A stretch of 64,000 bases of DNA from DATFFO01 sp963772815 (GCA_963772815.1 CAVYYV010000002.1:186001-250000), one strand, 5' to 3'. Shown: positions 32,054 through 41,048, counted from the first letter of the stretch. Notes: generated from the sequence alone by a model not told the origin. Program-made: numbers and translations.

Positions 32054-32587
32054 GTGCTGTGGCTCCAACCACCTCCCGTCCTGCGCTGGCTGGCGGCCGG
32101 ACTTCTCATTGCCGCTGCAGCCTGGTCTGAGTTCGCTCCACCGCCCGGGGTCGAGATAACCGTCCTCGCCCGCGACGTGTCGGCCGGGACCACCCTCGGC
32201 CCCGACCTGGTGCAAACCCGCCGGGTGCCCGAACCCGGCTTCGACACGGTGGCACCTCACGGCGTGGCACTCATCGACCTTCAAGCGGGGGATCCCCTCC
32301 TGCCGACGATGGTGTCTGAGGTTGTGGTCCCCACCGGGTGGGTGACGATCGACGCAGAGCTGCCCAAGCAGGCACAACCCGGACAGGCGGCGGTGGCGGT
32401 GGTGATCACGACCGGAGAAGGCGCCTCGCCCATCGAGTTCCCGGCCATCGTGGTCGAAGCCGGCGCTCCGGACGCCTTTGGAACCGGCGCCGGGTCGATC
32501 GCCGTCCCCTCCGACCGGGTGGCCCAGGCAGGTGAGGCCGTCGCCGAAGGCCGACTCGTGGTAGGTGTTAGAACCAGGGACCGGTAA
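32054..32587 (+). CDS. SAF-domain protein (CpaB/RcpC-like), membrane anchored
   Basis: It has 177 residues. One N-terminal hydrophobic segment (RWLAAGLLIAAAAW) precedes a SAF domain beginning ITVLARDVSAGTTLGPDLVQ and ending with SIAVPSDRVAQAGEAVAEGR. SAF domains occur in pilus-assembly CpaB and related proteins. No pilus genes are adjacent, so function stays open. GAGGAG lies directly before the GTG at 32054, which is closer than usual, so the start is uncertain. Confidence 0.75.
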   Translation: MLWLQPPPVLRWLAAGLLIAAAAWSEFAPPPGVEITVLARDVSAGTTLGPDLVQTRRVPEPGFDTVAPHGVALIDLQAGDPLLPTMVSEVVVPTGWVTIDAELPKQAQPGQAAVAVVITTGEGASPIEFPAIVVEAGAPDAFGTGAGSIAVPSDRVAQAGEAVAEGRLVVGVRTRDR

Positions 32588-32598
32588 CGTCACCGCTC

Positions 32599-33372
32599 GT
32601 GCTATCCGCCGTCATCTGGGGTCTCGTCCAGGGACTGACCGAGTTCCTACCAATCTCATCCTCAGGCCATCTGGTCGTGGTACCCGCCTTTCTGGACAAG
32701 GCGGGAATGAACCTGGCCGAGCCCTCCCTCGAGGTGTCGGCCGTTCTCCATCTGGGGACTCTCATCGCGGTCCTGGTCTACTTTCGGGCAGACCTGGCCC
32801 GACTGCTTCGTCTCCATCCCGACGCCGAGGCCAAGCGGCTGTGGGTGCTGTTGATCGTGGGGACGATCCCCGCCCTGGTGGGCTGGCCACTCGAGGGTGC
32901 CCTGCAGGGCTTTCAGAACGATCCCCGAAGGGTCGGGTTCGCCCTGATCGGCACCGCGCTCATCCTCTGGATCGGCAGTAGATTCGCCAACGGCAAGCGG
33001 CAACTGACCGATGCCAAACCCAGGGAGGGCTTCATGATCGGCCTTTCTCAGGCGCTCGCCCTCATCCCGGGCATCAGCCGCTCGGGCTCGACCATCTCTG
33101 CCGGTTCCATCCTGGGTCTCACCCCGACCGAGGCGGCCCGGTACTCGTTCCTGCTCGGCATTCCCGCCATCGCCGGCGGAGGCCTCAAGTCGATGCTCGA
33201 CGTCTCCAACGGAATCGGGATACACGCCGAGATCTGGGTAGGGATGGCAGTTGCGGCCGTGGCGGGCTATGTGGCTATCGCCGCCCTGTTGGCACTGCTG
33301 CCCCGGGTAGGGCTGTTGCCCTTTGCGATCTACGCCTTTCTGGTTGGCGTGGCCACCGTCATCTTCCTCTGA
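32599..33372 (+). CDS. uppP: Undecaprenyl-diphosphatase
   Basis: It has 257 residues and about eight membrane helices. The two catalytic loops are present: GLVQGLTEFLPISSSGHLVV near the start and ALIPGISRSGSTISAG in the middle. UppP recycles undecaprenyl diphosphate to the carrier lipid for wall synthesis and can confer bacitracin resistance. The GTG at 32599 is right at the conserved start. It overlaps the end of the convergent gene by 14 bp. Confidence 0.96.
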   Translation: MLSAVIWGLVQGLTEFLPISSSGHLVVVPAFLDKAGMNLAEPSLEVSAVLHLGTLIAVLVYFRADLARLLRLHPDAEAKRLWVLLIVGTIPALVGWPLEGALQGFQNDPRRVGFALIGTALILWIGSRFANGKRQLTDAKPREGFMIGLSQALALIPGISRSGSTISAGSILGLTPTEAARYSFLLGIPAIAGGGLKSMLDVSNGIGIHAEIWVGMAVAAVAGYVAIAALLALLPRVGLLPFAIYAFLVGVATVIFL

Positions 33373-34163
33373 CCGACCCCAGGGACCCCGCCCCCGGCAC
33401 CGGCGAGGGGTTGCCGGTCATCACCTTGCGCAGGCCGGACAGGCCGCCGGTGAGGGCATCGCGGCCGTACAGGGCGATGATCCGCATGGCTCGCTCGATC
33501 GGCAGGCTGGTCACGCCGATGGACGCCACGGTCAGGTCGGAGTCGAAACCCTGCCGCAGATACTCGAGGATCTCCTTGCCGTTCCGGGAGAGACGGGGAC
33601 GGCCGACCCAGATCCACCAGGCCGCCAGCACGACTCCCAGGCCGGCCAATAGCGGGACAAAGCCCGTAGTGACCACTTCGGACGCCAGCACCCACCAGGC
33701 GGCTGCGACCACCACGGCGCTGGAGCCCCCCAGGACGACCAGGTCGGCCAACGCCATCCGCCCGGGTGAACGCACCAGCGAGTCAGGCACGTGGACGAAC
33801 TCGCGTGCCGCTTTCCGCCCGGCGCCCATCGCCGCTTCGGGGCGCACACCGACAGGATCGAGCGCAGCGAGGATGGCGATCTCCACGCGGTGCAGGGCGT
33901 CTGCGGTTCGGGCATTCGCTCGCAGCACCAGCCGATCGGTCGACTCTCGCACTTCGATGTACCCGGCATAGGTGAGATAGCCGAGGGCCGTGTCGCAGAC
34001 TCGGGAGGCGCCTCCGGCCAGCATGGCGACCTGGTAGAGGGTCAGCTCGCCAGGAGAAACCCGGCCTGGAGCCCCGCGCAGCGAGCGCGAACAGGAGCAG
34101 CGCCGCGATCATGGTCGCGGCCAGCAACGCACCCAGCCCCAGGGTGGCGGCCTGGAGAGACAT
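33359..34163 (-). pseudogene. TIGR04222-like membrane protein, apparently frameshifted near its N-terminus
   Basis: The main frame (33359 to about 34050) reads ELTLYQVAMLAGGASRVCDT and ends with ALTGGLSGLRKVMTGN after two central membrane helices, the layout of TIGR04222 proteins. Just upstream, in the other frame, MSLQAATLGLGALLAATMIA and ALLLFALAARG encode the expected N-terminal membrane helix. Joining them needs a single-base shift between about 34060 and 34090, near a GGGG run. It is either an assembly error or a real mutation; a start at ATG 34024 would drop the helix. Confidence 0.55.
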
Positions 34164-34211
34164 CCCGCCCACGATGCCCAATCTAGCCCGGTATCCCCCC
34201 GCCGCTACCCG

Positions 34212-34652
34212 TCAATCGGGAACCACATAGGTGCCGGTTGCATGCGCTACCAGCCGGTCTGGATCCTCGCCCACCCACAGCTTCACGGCCCCGTGCACGC
34301 GCCGCCGCCCCCTCGAGAGCAGCGTGCCCAGGCCGTGGAGGTCACCGCCCAGGGCCGGCCGCAGAAAGGTGAGCTGCAGATCGGACGTCACCGCCATCGG
34401 CTCGAGCCCGATGAGACTGAAGGTGAGGAACCACAGGCTGGCATCGGCCAGTGCGAACTGGGTCACGCCGGAGATGTAGCCGCCGGGTCGTAGCTCCTCT
34501 TCCTGGTACGGCCATACCGTCCCTACCTCGCCCGATACGGCCCGTGTGCACCTGACCTTCGTTCGGCTCAGCGCCGGGTAGTTGGCGGCGACGAAGTCGT
34601 TCATCTCCGACACCGACGCCGCCGACGGCGGGTCGGACATCGCGGGGCTCAC
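34212..34652 (-). CDS. PaaI-type hotdog thioesterase
   Basis: It has 146 residues. The middle helix GGYISGVTQFALADASLWFL, with an Asp in the position used by PaaI-type enzymes, and strands AVTSDLQLTFLRPALGGDLH and ATGTYVVPD match the hotdog fold. It probably hydrolyses an acyl-CoA. Its ATG overlaps the stop of the ThDP enzyme upstream by 4 bp, so the two are made together. Confidence 0.85.
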   Translation of the reverse strand: MSPAMSDPPSAASVSEMNDFVAANYPALSRTKVRCTRAVSGEVGTVWPYQEEELRPGGYISGVTQFALADASLWFLTFSLIGLEPMAVTSDLQLTFLRPALGGDLHGLGTLLSRGRRRVHGAVKLWVGEDPDRLVAHATGTYVVPD

Positions 34653-36277
34653 TGGCTGTAGTTGGACGACATGCGCATCGTTTCAGCCAGGTGAACGTCA
34701 ACCAGGGCAGGCAGAGCCGACGCCTCCGCGCGTTTGAGGGCGGGCTCCAGCTCGGTGGGATCCTGCACCATCTCGCCATGGCCGCCCAGACCCGACACCA
34801 TGGCGTGATACGGCCGCCGGCCCAGATCGGTCGCCACCAGCCGGTCGGGAAAGCTGAACCGGTGAAAGGTCTTGATGTTGTTCCAGACTCCGTCGTTGCC
34901 CATCACCCCGACGATGGGCAACCCCAACCTCACCATTGTGTCGTACTCGAACCCGTTGAATCCGAAGCCGCCGTCTCCGTAGACGATTCCGACCCGTTTC
35001 TCGGGAAACACCACCTTGGCGGCGATGGCAAACGGGGCGCCAGTGCCCAGGGTGCCGAACGGGCCCGGGTCGAGCACGTGGCCGGGATGGGAAACCTGCA
35101 ACCAGCGGGCTGTGGTGGACACGATGTCCCCACCGTCGACGGCCACGATGGAATCCGGGCCGAAGAACTCCGCCACGTCCCGGGCGAAGCGGTGCGGCAC
35201 CACCGGGATCGAATCGTCCTCGGCCAGCGCAGCGAACTCGGCTTGTTTGGCGCGGTCGGCCTCCATCACGCCCTCCGCCCAGCTGCTCATCTCGCCGAGA
35301 CCCAGATCAGCCCGTCGGGCCAGCTGACGAGCCACTTCGGCCGGGTCCGCCACGACACCCAGGTGGGCGGGGCGGTTCCAACCGATCTTGGTGGCGTCGG
35401 CGTCGACCTGGATAACGAACGCATCGGGCCCGATCTTCTGCCCGTACCCGGTTCGAAAATCCCAGTCCACGCCCAGCGCCAGCACCACGTCCGCCTCCGC
35501 CATTGCCTGGGACCGGGAGTGATTGCCCAACAGCCGGTGCCCGTGGGGCAGCGAGCCCCGCGCCCGGCTGTTCAGGTAGGTCGGGGCTCCCAGCGATTCA
35601 GCGAGCTCGGGATAGGGATTGCCTTCTCCGGGGCGGGATCCTGCCCCGGCGAAGATCATGGGCCGTTCGGCCGCTGCCAGACGCTCGACGATGGCGTCCA
35701 GAGTTGCCTGATCTGCACCTCGGGGCAAGATCGGCCGATAGTCGACCGGAAAATCCACGGCATCCTCCTGCACCATGTCGAACTGCACGTCCATGGGCAC
35801 ATCCAGGAAGACCGGCCCGCCCCGGCCGGCGAAGGCATTCCGGGCCGCGGTCGCCACGTAGTCGGCCAGACGGTCCAGTTGCCAGGCGGTTGCTGCCCAG
35901 GTGGTGATGGAGCCGAACAGACGCGGATGGTCCATCTCCTGGAGCCCGCCCATCAGCTCCTGGCGGACCAGGTGGCGACCACCCAGCAGCAGCATCGGGG
36001 TGTTGGCGTGGAAGGCGTTGGCCACCCCGGTAACCGCATCGGTGACCCCGGGACCCGCCGTCACCGCCGCCACTCCCAGACGCCCGGTGAGGCGGGAGTA
36101 GGCCTCGGCAGCATGCGCCGCCGCCTGTTCGTGGCGCATGTCGATGATGCGGATTCCCTCCTGGACGCAGCCGTCCAGGATGGGGACGATGTGACCGCCG
36201 GTGAGGGTGAAAACGGTATCTACGCCCTCGGCCTTGAGGGCCCGGGCAATGATGGTTCCACCATGGATCTTGGCCAT
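34649..36277 (-). CDS. Thiamine-diphosphate enzyme of the acetolactate synthase / 2-hydroxyacyl-CoA lyase family
   Basis: It has 542 residues with three ALS-like domains. The N-terminal pyrimidine domain has the catalytic Glu in MRHEQAAAHAAEAYSR and TAGPGVTDAVTGVANAF. The C-terminal ThDP motif is VYGDGGFGFNGFEYDTMVR...GND. The FAD-binding residues of true acetolactate synthase are not obvious, and no ilvN follows. Coupling to a thioesterase points to acyl-CoA chemistry, such as 2-hydroxyacyl-CoA or oxalyl-CoA cleavage. Exact substrate is inferred only. Confidence 0.8.
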   Translation of the reverse strand: MAKIHGGTIIARALKAEGVDTVFTLTGGHIVPILDGCVQEGIRIIDMRHEQAAAHAAEAYSRLTGRLGVAAVTAGPGVTDAVTGVANAFHANTPMLLLGGRHLVRQELMGGLQEMDHPRLFGSITTWAATAWQLDRLADYVATAARNAFAGRGGPVFLDVPMDVQFDMVQEDAVDFPVDYRPILPRGADQATLDAIVERLAAAERPMIFAGAGSRPGEGNPYPELAESLGAPTYLNSRARGSLPHGHRLLGNHSRSQAMAEADVVLALGVDWDFRTGYGQKIGPDAFVIQVDADATKIGWNRPAHLGVVADPAEVARQLARRADLGLGEMSSWAEGVMEADRAKQAEFAALAEDDSIPVVPHRFARDVAEFFGPDSIVAVDGGDIVSTTARWLQVSHPGHVLDPGPFGTLGTGAPFAIAAKVVFPEKRVGIVYGDGGFGFNGFEYDTMVRLGLPIVGVMGNDGVWNNIKTFHRFSFPDRLVATDLGRRPYHAMVSGLGGHGEMVQDPTELEPALKRAEASALPALVDVHLAETMRMSSNYSQ

Positions 36278-36302
36278 GGTGGAACGGTAGTGCCCTACCC
36301 GA

Positions 36303-36488
36303 TCAGACCGTGATGTGCCCGCTCATGCCACCACCGCGTCGGTCCCGGCCCGTCAGCATCCGGCCCCGCCGGCCGCACACGCACTGATAGCTGACAGTCA
36401 GGCGGCCGTTGTCGCCGGCCATGCTGGTGATCGAGCCCAGGTCCAGGAGGACCCGCTTGTTCATTTGGTCGCAGTACACGGCAATCAT
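36303..36488 (-). CDS. Small cysteine-containing protein (61 residues)
   Basis: It starts MIAVYCDQMNKRVLLDLGSI and has a later CVCGRRG pair, so it may be a minimal zinc- or metal-binding fold. The start is well supported by AGGAGA nine bases upstream. It precedes the ThDP enzyme by 25 bp on the same strand. It is the first gene after the palindromic site shared with the divergent CGNR regulator. No family recognised. Confidence 0.65.
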   Translation of the reverse strand: MIAVYCDQMNKRVLLDLGSITSMAGDNGRLTVSYQCVCGRRGRMLTGRDRRGGGMSGHITV

Positions 36489-36617
36489 CGCCGGTCTCCT
36501 CTCTTGCCCTTCCTCGGCATTCGGTTGCGCTCCAGCGCCCCCAGTCGCGCGTGCTGGATGGTGTGAGCCAGAAGAATGGCTGCTGTCGGGTGCATTCGGC
36601 GCATCTCCGTTTCTCCC

Positions 36618-36641
36618 GATTACGGCAAGCTTGCCGTAATC
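36618..36641. promoter_or_regulatory. Perfect 24-bp palindrome, likely operator
   Basis: GATTACGGCAAG and its exact reverse complement CTTGCCGTAATC meet without a spacer in the 204-bp gap between the small gene/ThDP operon and the divergent CGNR regulator. Absence of a T-run and the divergent setting favour an operator rather than a terminator. Confidence 0.7.
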
Positions 36642-36692
36642 GCCGTTTTCTCTTACAGTCCTTACCGTACCGACTACTCTGTAACGAGTCAA

Positions 36693-37247
36693 ATGAATTT
36701 CGACCATTACACCGATGTGCCCGTCACCCTGGCCGTCGACCTGGTCAACACCTACGGGTGGGTATCGGGCACCGACTCTCTGACCTCGGTGCCCGACCTG
36801 GAGAGGTTCCTGTCCCAACGGGCCGGGTCCCTCACCGATGGCCTTCCCTCGCCCACTGCCGCGGATGTGGAGTCGGTCCGCCGGCTTCGAGTGGACCTGC
36901 ATGACGTCTTCATGGCCGACGACGCGGGGCAGGCGGCCGACATCCTCAACCACATCCTGGCCGTCAACGGGGCCCGGCCCCATCTCTCGCTGCATGGCGG
37001 CCAGGCTCACATGCACTTCGAGCCTGCCGACGCCGGCCTGGCCTCCTGGATGGCGGTGGTGACCGCCATGGGGGTGGCCACCGTGCTCGCCGACTACGGG
37101 CTGGGGCGGCTCGGAGTGTGTCAGGCGCACGACTGCCAGGACGCCTTCGTCGACACTTCCCGCAATCGATCCCGACGCCACTGCTCCACGACCTGCTCGA
37201 ACCGCGAGCACGTGGCCGCCCATCGTCGGCGCCGGCGATCAGAGTGA
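36693..37247 (+). CDS. CGNR zinc-finger / ABATE-domain transcriptional regulator
   Basis: It has 184 residues from ATG 36693. The N-terminal ABATE region starts PVTLAVDLVNTYGWVSG. The C-terminal CGNR finger has C-x4-C in VCQAHDCQDAFVDTSRNRSR and C-x3-C-x-N-R in HCSTTCSNREHVAAH, followed by a basic tail. These proteins are putative stress-induced regulators. The palindrome at 36618 lies between it and the divergent ThDP operon, which is therefore its probable target. Confidence 0.88.
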   Translation: MNFDHYTDVPVTLAVDLVNTYGWVSGTDSLTSVPDLERFLSQRAGSLTDGLPSPTAADVESVRRLRVDLHDVFMADDAGQAADILNHILAVNGARPHLSLHGGQAHMHFEPADAGLASWMAVVTAMGVATVLADYGLGRLGVCQAHDCQDAFVDTSRNRSRRHCSTTCSNREHVAAHRRRRRSE

Positions 37248-37299
37248 GTCTTTCGAGACCCGTGGCCGGCCGCCGTCCGGGATCTGGCATCATCGCCCG

Positions 37300-38316
37300 G
37301 TGACCGAACGCACGACCGTGTACACCGATGGTGCCTGCTCGGGCAATCCGGGGCCGGGTGGCTGGGCCTGGATAGTGCCCGACGGGCCCTTCGCCAGCGG
37401 GGCGGAACCGGAGACCACCAACCAGCGCATGGAGCTGTCGGCGGCTCTGGACGCGGTCACCACGCTGCCCGGGGCCCTGGAGGTGATCTCGGACTCGACC
37501 TACGTGGTGAACTGCTTCCGGGACCGCTGGTGGGAGGGGTGGCAGCGCCGGGGGTGGGTGAACTCCAACCGCAAGCCGGTCGCCAACCGGGACCTGTGGG
37601 AACCGCTGGTCGACGTCGTGAATCAACGCGACATCGTGTTCCGCTGGGTCAAGGGGCACTCGGGTGATCCCTGGAACGATCTGGCCGACCGGCTGGCAGT
37701 GGAGGCGGCCGAAGCCCAAGAGGGTCGCAAGGGGGACGAGCCCCCTACCGACGTCGGACCGCCAGACGTGGCCGGCCGGGAGCGGACTCGCGCTGCCGAT
37801 GGGCCGGCCGGTCACCTCATCGCCGTGACCGGTCACCGTCCCACAGAGCTGGGCGGATATGGCGACAACGAGATCAGCCGCGGAGTGCGAGACCATCTGA
37901 TCGACATCTTCACCGCCAAGCACCGCATGCACCCCGACCTGAAGATCCTGACCGGCATGGGGCTGGGGACCGAGACACTGGCCGCCGAGGCCGCCCGAGA
38001 TGCGGAGGTGCCGTTCGTCGCCGTGCTGGCCTTCCCTCGCCTCGACGAACGCTGGCCGTCCGAATCCCGGCTCCGTTTCCGCCGGCTTCTCGACCAGGCC
38101 GACGAGACCATCACCCTCCAGAGCGTCCAGCCCGATTCCACCGCCAAGGCCTCGGCCGCCTTCAAGCGCCGCGATGCCTGGCTGGCCCGCCATGCCCACG
38201 AGGCAGTGCTGGTCTGGGACGGCGACGACACCCTGATCGGCCGCCAGGCCCGCCACCTCCAGGATGAGCTGGGAGAAGAAGAGGTCTGGGTCTTCTCCCC
38301 CTCCGAGGTGGGCTGA
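37300..38316 (+). CDS. rnhA: Ribonuclease HI fused to a C-terminal SLOG (YpsA/DUF1273-like) domain
   Basis: It has 338 residues from GTG 37300. Residues 1-140 are RNase HI: VYTDGACSGNPGPGGWAW with D10, MELSAAL with E45, ISDSTYVV with D65, and KGHSGDPWNDLADRL with D130, so the catalytic carboxylates are intact. Residues 172-335 read IAVTGHRPTELGGYGDN, KILTGMGLGTETLAAEAA and VPFVAVLAFPRLDERWP, matching the SLOG nucleotide-binding superfamily. The RNase degrades RNA in RNA:DNA hybrids. The SLOG domain may sense a nucleotide-derived ligand. Confidence 0.88.
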   Translation: MTERTTVYTDGACSGNPGPGGWAWIVPDGPFASGAEPETTNQRMELSAALDAVTTLPGALEVISDSTYVVNCFRDRWWEGWQRRGWVNSNRKPVANRDLWEPLVDVVNQRDIVFRWVKGHSGDPWNDLADRLAVEAAEAQEGRKGDEPPTDVGPPDVAGRERTRAADGPAGHLIAVTGHRPTELGGYGDNEISRGVRDHLIDIFTAKHRMHPDLKILTGMGLGTETLAAEAARDAEVPFVAVLAFPRLDERWPSESRLRFRRLLDQADETITLQSVQPDSTAKASAAFKRRDAWLARHAHEAVLVWDGDDTLIGRQARHLQDELGEEEVWVFSPSEVG

Positions 38317-38339
38317 ACCGTTCTGGCGCGAATAGGGCC

Positions 38340-39734
38340 TCAGCTGCCGGTGAGCCGGGCCAGCACGCCTCCCAGGAGACGGGAGGGCCGGCCGCTGCGC
38401 TCTTCGACGGCATCCGCCAGGGGAGCGAGGGCGCGGCCCAGGTTGATCCCGACCCAGCGCAGCGGCTCGGGCTCCCAGCGTCGCCAGTGGTGCCCCACGA
38501 AGGGCAGGCGAGTGCGCTCGGTATCGGTGTTCCCGACCAGGTCCGCCAACGCCCGCCCGGCCAGGTTGGCACTGGTCACGCCCTGACCGACGTAACCCCC
38601 GGCATGCCCCAGGCCCGTGGCGGGGTTGAAGTCGACCGAGACCCGCCAGTCTCTGGGAATCGCCACTGCCCCACCCCAGTAGTGGGTGACCCGGGCGTCA
38701 CCGAGCTGGGGGAACATCTCCCACAGGACCTGGCGGATCAGGTCGTGGGTGCGGATGTCGCGGTCCCACTCGGGACGCACCGTCGACCCGAAGTGGTAAG
38801 GCGCTCCCCTGCCACCGAAGGCGATTCGACCGTCGGTGGTCCGCTGGCCGTAGACGATCAGATGGCGCTCGTCGGAGAAGGTCTCCCCGTGACGCAACCC
38901 CACCTCGTCCCACCACTGCGCCCCAAGCGGTTCCGTCGCCAGCATCAGGGAGTAGACCGGCGCCACGAGTCTCTCCTGGCCGGGCAGCGCCGGCGTGAAC
39001 GCCTCTGTGCAGCGCAGCACCTTGGGTGCTCGCACCACCCCGTGCTCGGTCACCGCGATTCCCGTCCCGTAGGTGCGGACCGGGCTGTGCTCGTAGATGG
39101 TCCCGCCTCGCCGCTCGACTGCCTGGGCCAGGCCCGACACGAGACGCCAGGGCTGGATGGAGGCACACCACGGGGTGAACATGGCGGCCTCCACTCCCGC
39201 CACCTCCGCCCGCTCTCGGGCTTGGGGGGCCTCCAGCCATTCCAGGTCGCTGTGACCGAACCCCCACCGTCGCAACCCCTCCGTATACGCCCGCAGACGA
39301 GGCACCTGAGCCGGGGAAGTGGCAAAGAGCAGCATCCCCCCTTTGCGGTAGCTGCACTCGATCCCCTCGGCCGCGGCCACACGACCGATCTCGTCGATGG
39401 AATCGAACATGGCGTGCTGGTAGGCGACCACGGCCTCGGCGCCGTCGTCGGCGGCCATCGTCTCCTTGGACCCGGGGAACTTGGGCGACACCCAGCCGCC
39501 ATTGCGACCCGATGCCCCGAACCCGCAGAACTCGGCTTCCAGCACGACCACCTTCAGCTCCGGCCGTAGGCCGAGCAGGTAGTAGGCGGTCCACAGGCCC
39601 GTGTAGCCACCGCCCAGTACGACCACATCCGCCTCCACCGCTCCCTCCAACCGGGGCCGGTCGACGGGGACCGGGCCCTGGTCGTGCCACAGGCTCAGCG
39701 GTGTACCGTCGGATCGGGTCGGGGCCTGGCTCAC
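38340..39734 (-). CDS. FAD-dependent amine oxidoreductase (DAO/PuuB-like)
   Basis: It has 464 residues from GTG 39734, which overlaps the stop of the aminotransferase (GTGA). LWHDQGPVPVDRPRLEG, then ADVVVLGGGYTGLWTAYYLL gives the FAD dinucleotide fold, with GFGASGRNGGW after it. The C-terminal GGAVAIPRDWRVSVDFNPAT and HAGGYVGQGVTSANLAGR complete the DAO fold. Related proteins oxidise gamma-glutamylputrescine and similar amines. It is last in an operon with ALDH and aminotransferase. Confidence 0.88.
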   Translation of the reverse strand: MSQAPTRSDGTPLSLWHDQGPVPVDRPRLEGAVEADVVVLGGGYTGLWTAYYLLGLRPELKVVVLEAEFCGFGASGRNGGWVSPKFPGSKETMAADDGAEAVVAYQHAMFDSIDEIGRVAAAEGIECSYRKGGMLLFATSPAQVPRLRAYTEGLRRWGFGHSDLEWLEAPQARERAEVAGVEAAMFTPWCASIQPWRLVSGLAQAVERRGGTIYEHSPVRTYGTGIAVTEHGVVRAPKVLRCTEAFTPALPGQERLVAPVYSLMLATEPLGAQWWDEVGLRHGETFSDERHLIVYGQRTTDGRIAFGGRGAPYHFGSTVRPEWDRDIRTHDLIRQVLWEMFPQLGDARVTHYWGGAVAIPRDWRVSVDFNPATGLGHAGGYVGQGVTSANLAGRALADLVGNTDTERTRLPFVGHHWRRWEPEPLRWVGINLGRALAPLADAVEERSGRPSRLLGGVLARLTGS

Positions 39735-41044
39735 CCGGCCAGTACTTCGTCGAGGCTGTCGCCGAAGGCCTCCACCGCCCGATCGGCGTCGTCGAGAGTG
39801 TGGGCAGCGCAGACGAACCACGGCTCGCGGGCGTCGGGACATGGCATGACGCCCTTGGAGATCATCTTCATCGCCACGGTGTCGTAGGTGTCGGCGTCGT
39901 GGTGGACCACGTCCCGGAACTCGCGGGGCGCCTCATCGGCCAGGAAGACCGAGAACATGGAGGGATGACCTACCACGTGGCCCGGGACGCCCCGATCCGC
40001 CAGGACCTTGGCCAGCCCTTCCATCATTCGGGTTCCGGCCTTTCCGATCCGCTCATAGGCGTCGCTGCCGGCCAGACGGTCGACGGTGGCCGCGGCGGCC
40101 GCCGCCGCCACCCCGTTGCCCGAATACGTGCCGGCCTGGGCGATGCCGCCCTGGCGCCATCCCTCGATCACCTTGTCCCCCAGGGCGATGGCGGCAACCG
40201 GGAACCCGTTGCCCATGGCCTTGGCATAGGTGCCGATGTCGGGAGTGACGCCGAAATCAGCCACCGCCCCGCCCAACCCCATGCGGAAGCCGGTCTTCAC
40301 CTCGTCGAAGATCAGCACGGCCCCGTACTCGTCACAGATGCGGCGCAGGCCCTCCAGGTAGCCGTCGGCGGGCATGATCCCGAAGGCATTGCCCAGCATC
40401 GGCTCCACGATCACCGCCGCGATGGCCCCTCCCTCGCTGCGGAAGGTGCGCTCCACCAAGTCCACGTCGTTGTACGGCAGGGTCCTGATGTAGGAGCGGA
40501 TGGCGTCGGGTATGCCCGAAGACGTCTGCCACGGGTTGGGGCGGAAACGCGACCCGAGCGCCCCGGCCGGCCCTCCGGCCGTGGAGAAGAGCAGGTAATC
40601 GTGCACGCCGTGGTACTGGCCTTCGAACTTGACGACCAGGTCCCGCCCGGTCATCCCCCGTGCCAGGCGCAGGGCGTGCATGGTGGCCTCCGTGCCGGTG
40701 TTGGTGAAGCGCATGCCCACCGGCCAGGACAGAGCAGCCATCACCTTCTCGGCCGCCTCCACCTCACGACGTGAGGTCATGGCGAAGCTGGTTGCCTGGC
40801 GGGCAGCCTCGGCCACCGCATCGGACACGGCGGCGTCGCCATGGCCGAGGATGATGGGACCGAAGCCACATTGCAGATCGAGATAGCGCTTCCCGTCGAC
40901 GTCGACCAGATATCCGCCCTCTCCCCGCTCGATAATCAGGGTGTCGTCGTCTCCCCAGTAGCGGAATTGACTCGAGACGCCATTCACCAGGGCCTGGGAG
41001 GCCCGCTGGAACCATTCCTTGGAAGCTTTTCCTTGGAGGCCCAT
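39731..41044 (-). CDS. Class III aminotransferase (glutamate-1-semialdehyde aminomutase-like)
   Basis: It has 437 residues from ATG 41044. DLQCGFGPIILGHGDAAVSD, FTNTGTEATMHALRLARG, LIFDEVKTGFRMG and the PLP lysine in GTYAKAMGNGFPVAA are intact. It resembles GSA aminomutase folds, but the genomic setting among amine oxidase and ALDH genes suggests an amino-acid or amine transaminase. An upstream frame extension to 41221 is a shadow of the ALDH 3' end. Confidence 0.9.
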   Translation of the reverse strand: MGLQGKASKEWFQRASQALVNGVSSQFRYWGDDDTLIIERGEGGYLVDVDGKRYLDLQCGFGPIILGHGDAAVSDAVAEAARQATSFAMTSRREVEAAEKVMAALSWPVGMRFTNTGTEATMHALRLARGMTGRDLVVKFEGQYHGVHDYLLFSTAGGPAGALGSRFRPNPWQTSSGIPDAIRSYIRTLPYNDVDLVERTFRSEGGAIAAVIVEPMLGNAFGIMPADGYLEGLRRICDEYGAVLIFDEVKTGFRMGLGGAVADFGVTPDIGTYAKAMGNGFPVAAIALGDKVIEGWRQGGIAQAGTYSGNGVAAAAAAATVDRLAGSDAYERIGKAGTRMMEGLAKVLADRGVPGHVVGHPSMFSVFLADEAPREFRDVVHHDADTYDTVAMKMISKGVMPCPDAREPWFVCAAHTLDDADRAVEAFGDSLDEVLAG

Positions 41045-41048
41045 GCTC

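Noticed and set aside
34691..36313. 540-residue open frame on the plus strand
   Set aside because: It is antisense to the ThDP enzyme, whose motifs are clear on the minus strand. Its sequence is rich in G/H/D with no family signal, as expected for a GC-rich shadow frame.
36618..36641. Palindrome considered as a transcription terminator
   Set aside because: It lies between divergent starts, not after a stop, and no T-run follows; an operator is more likely.
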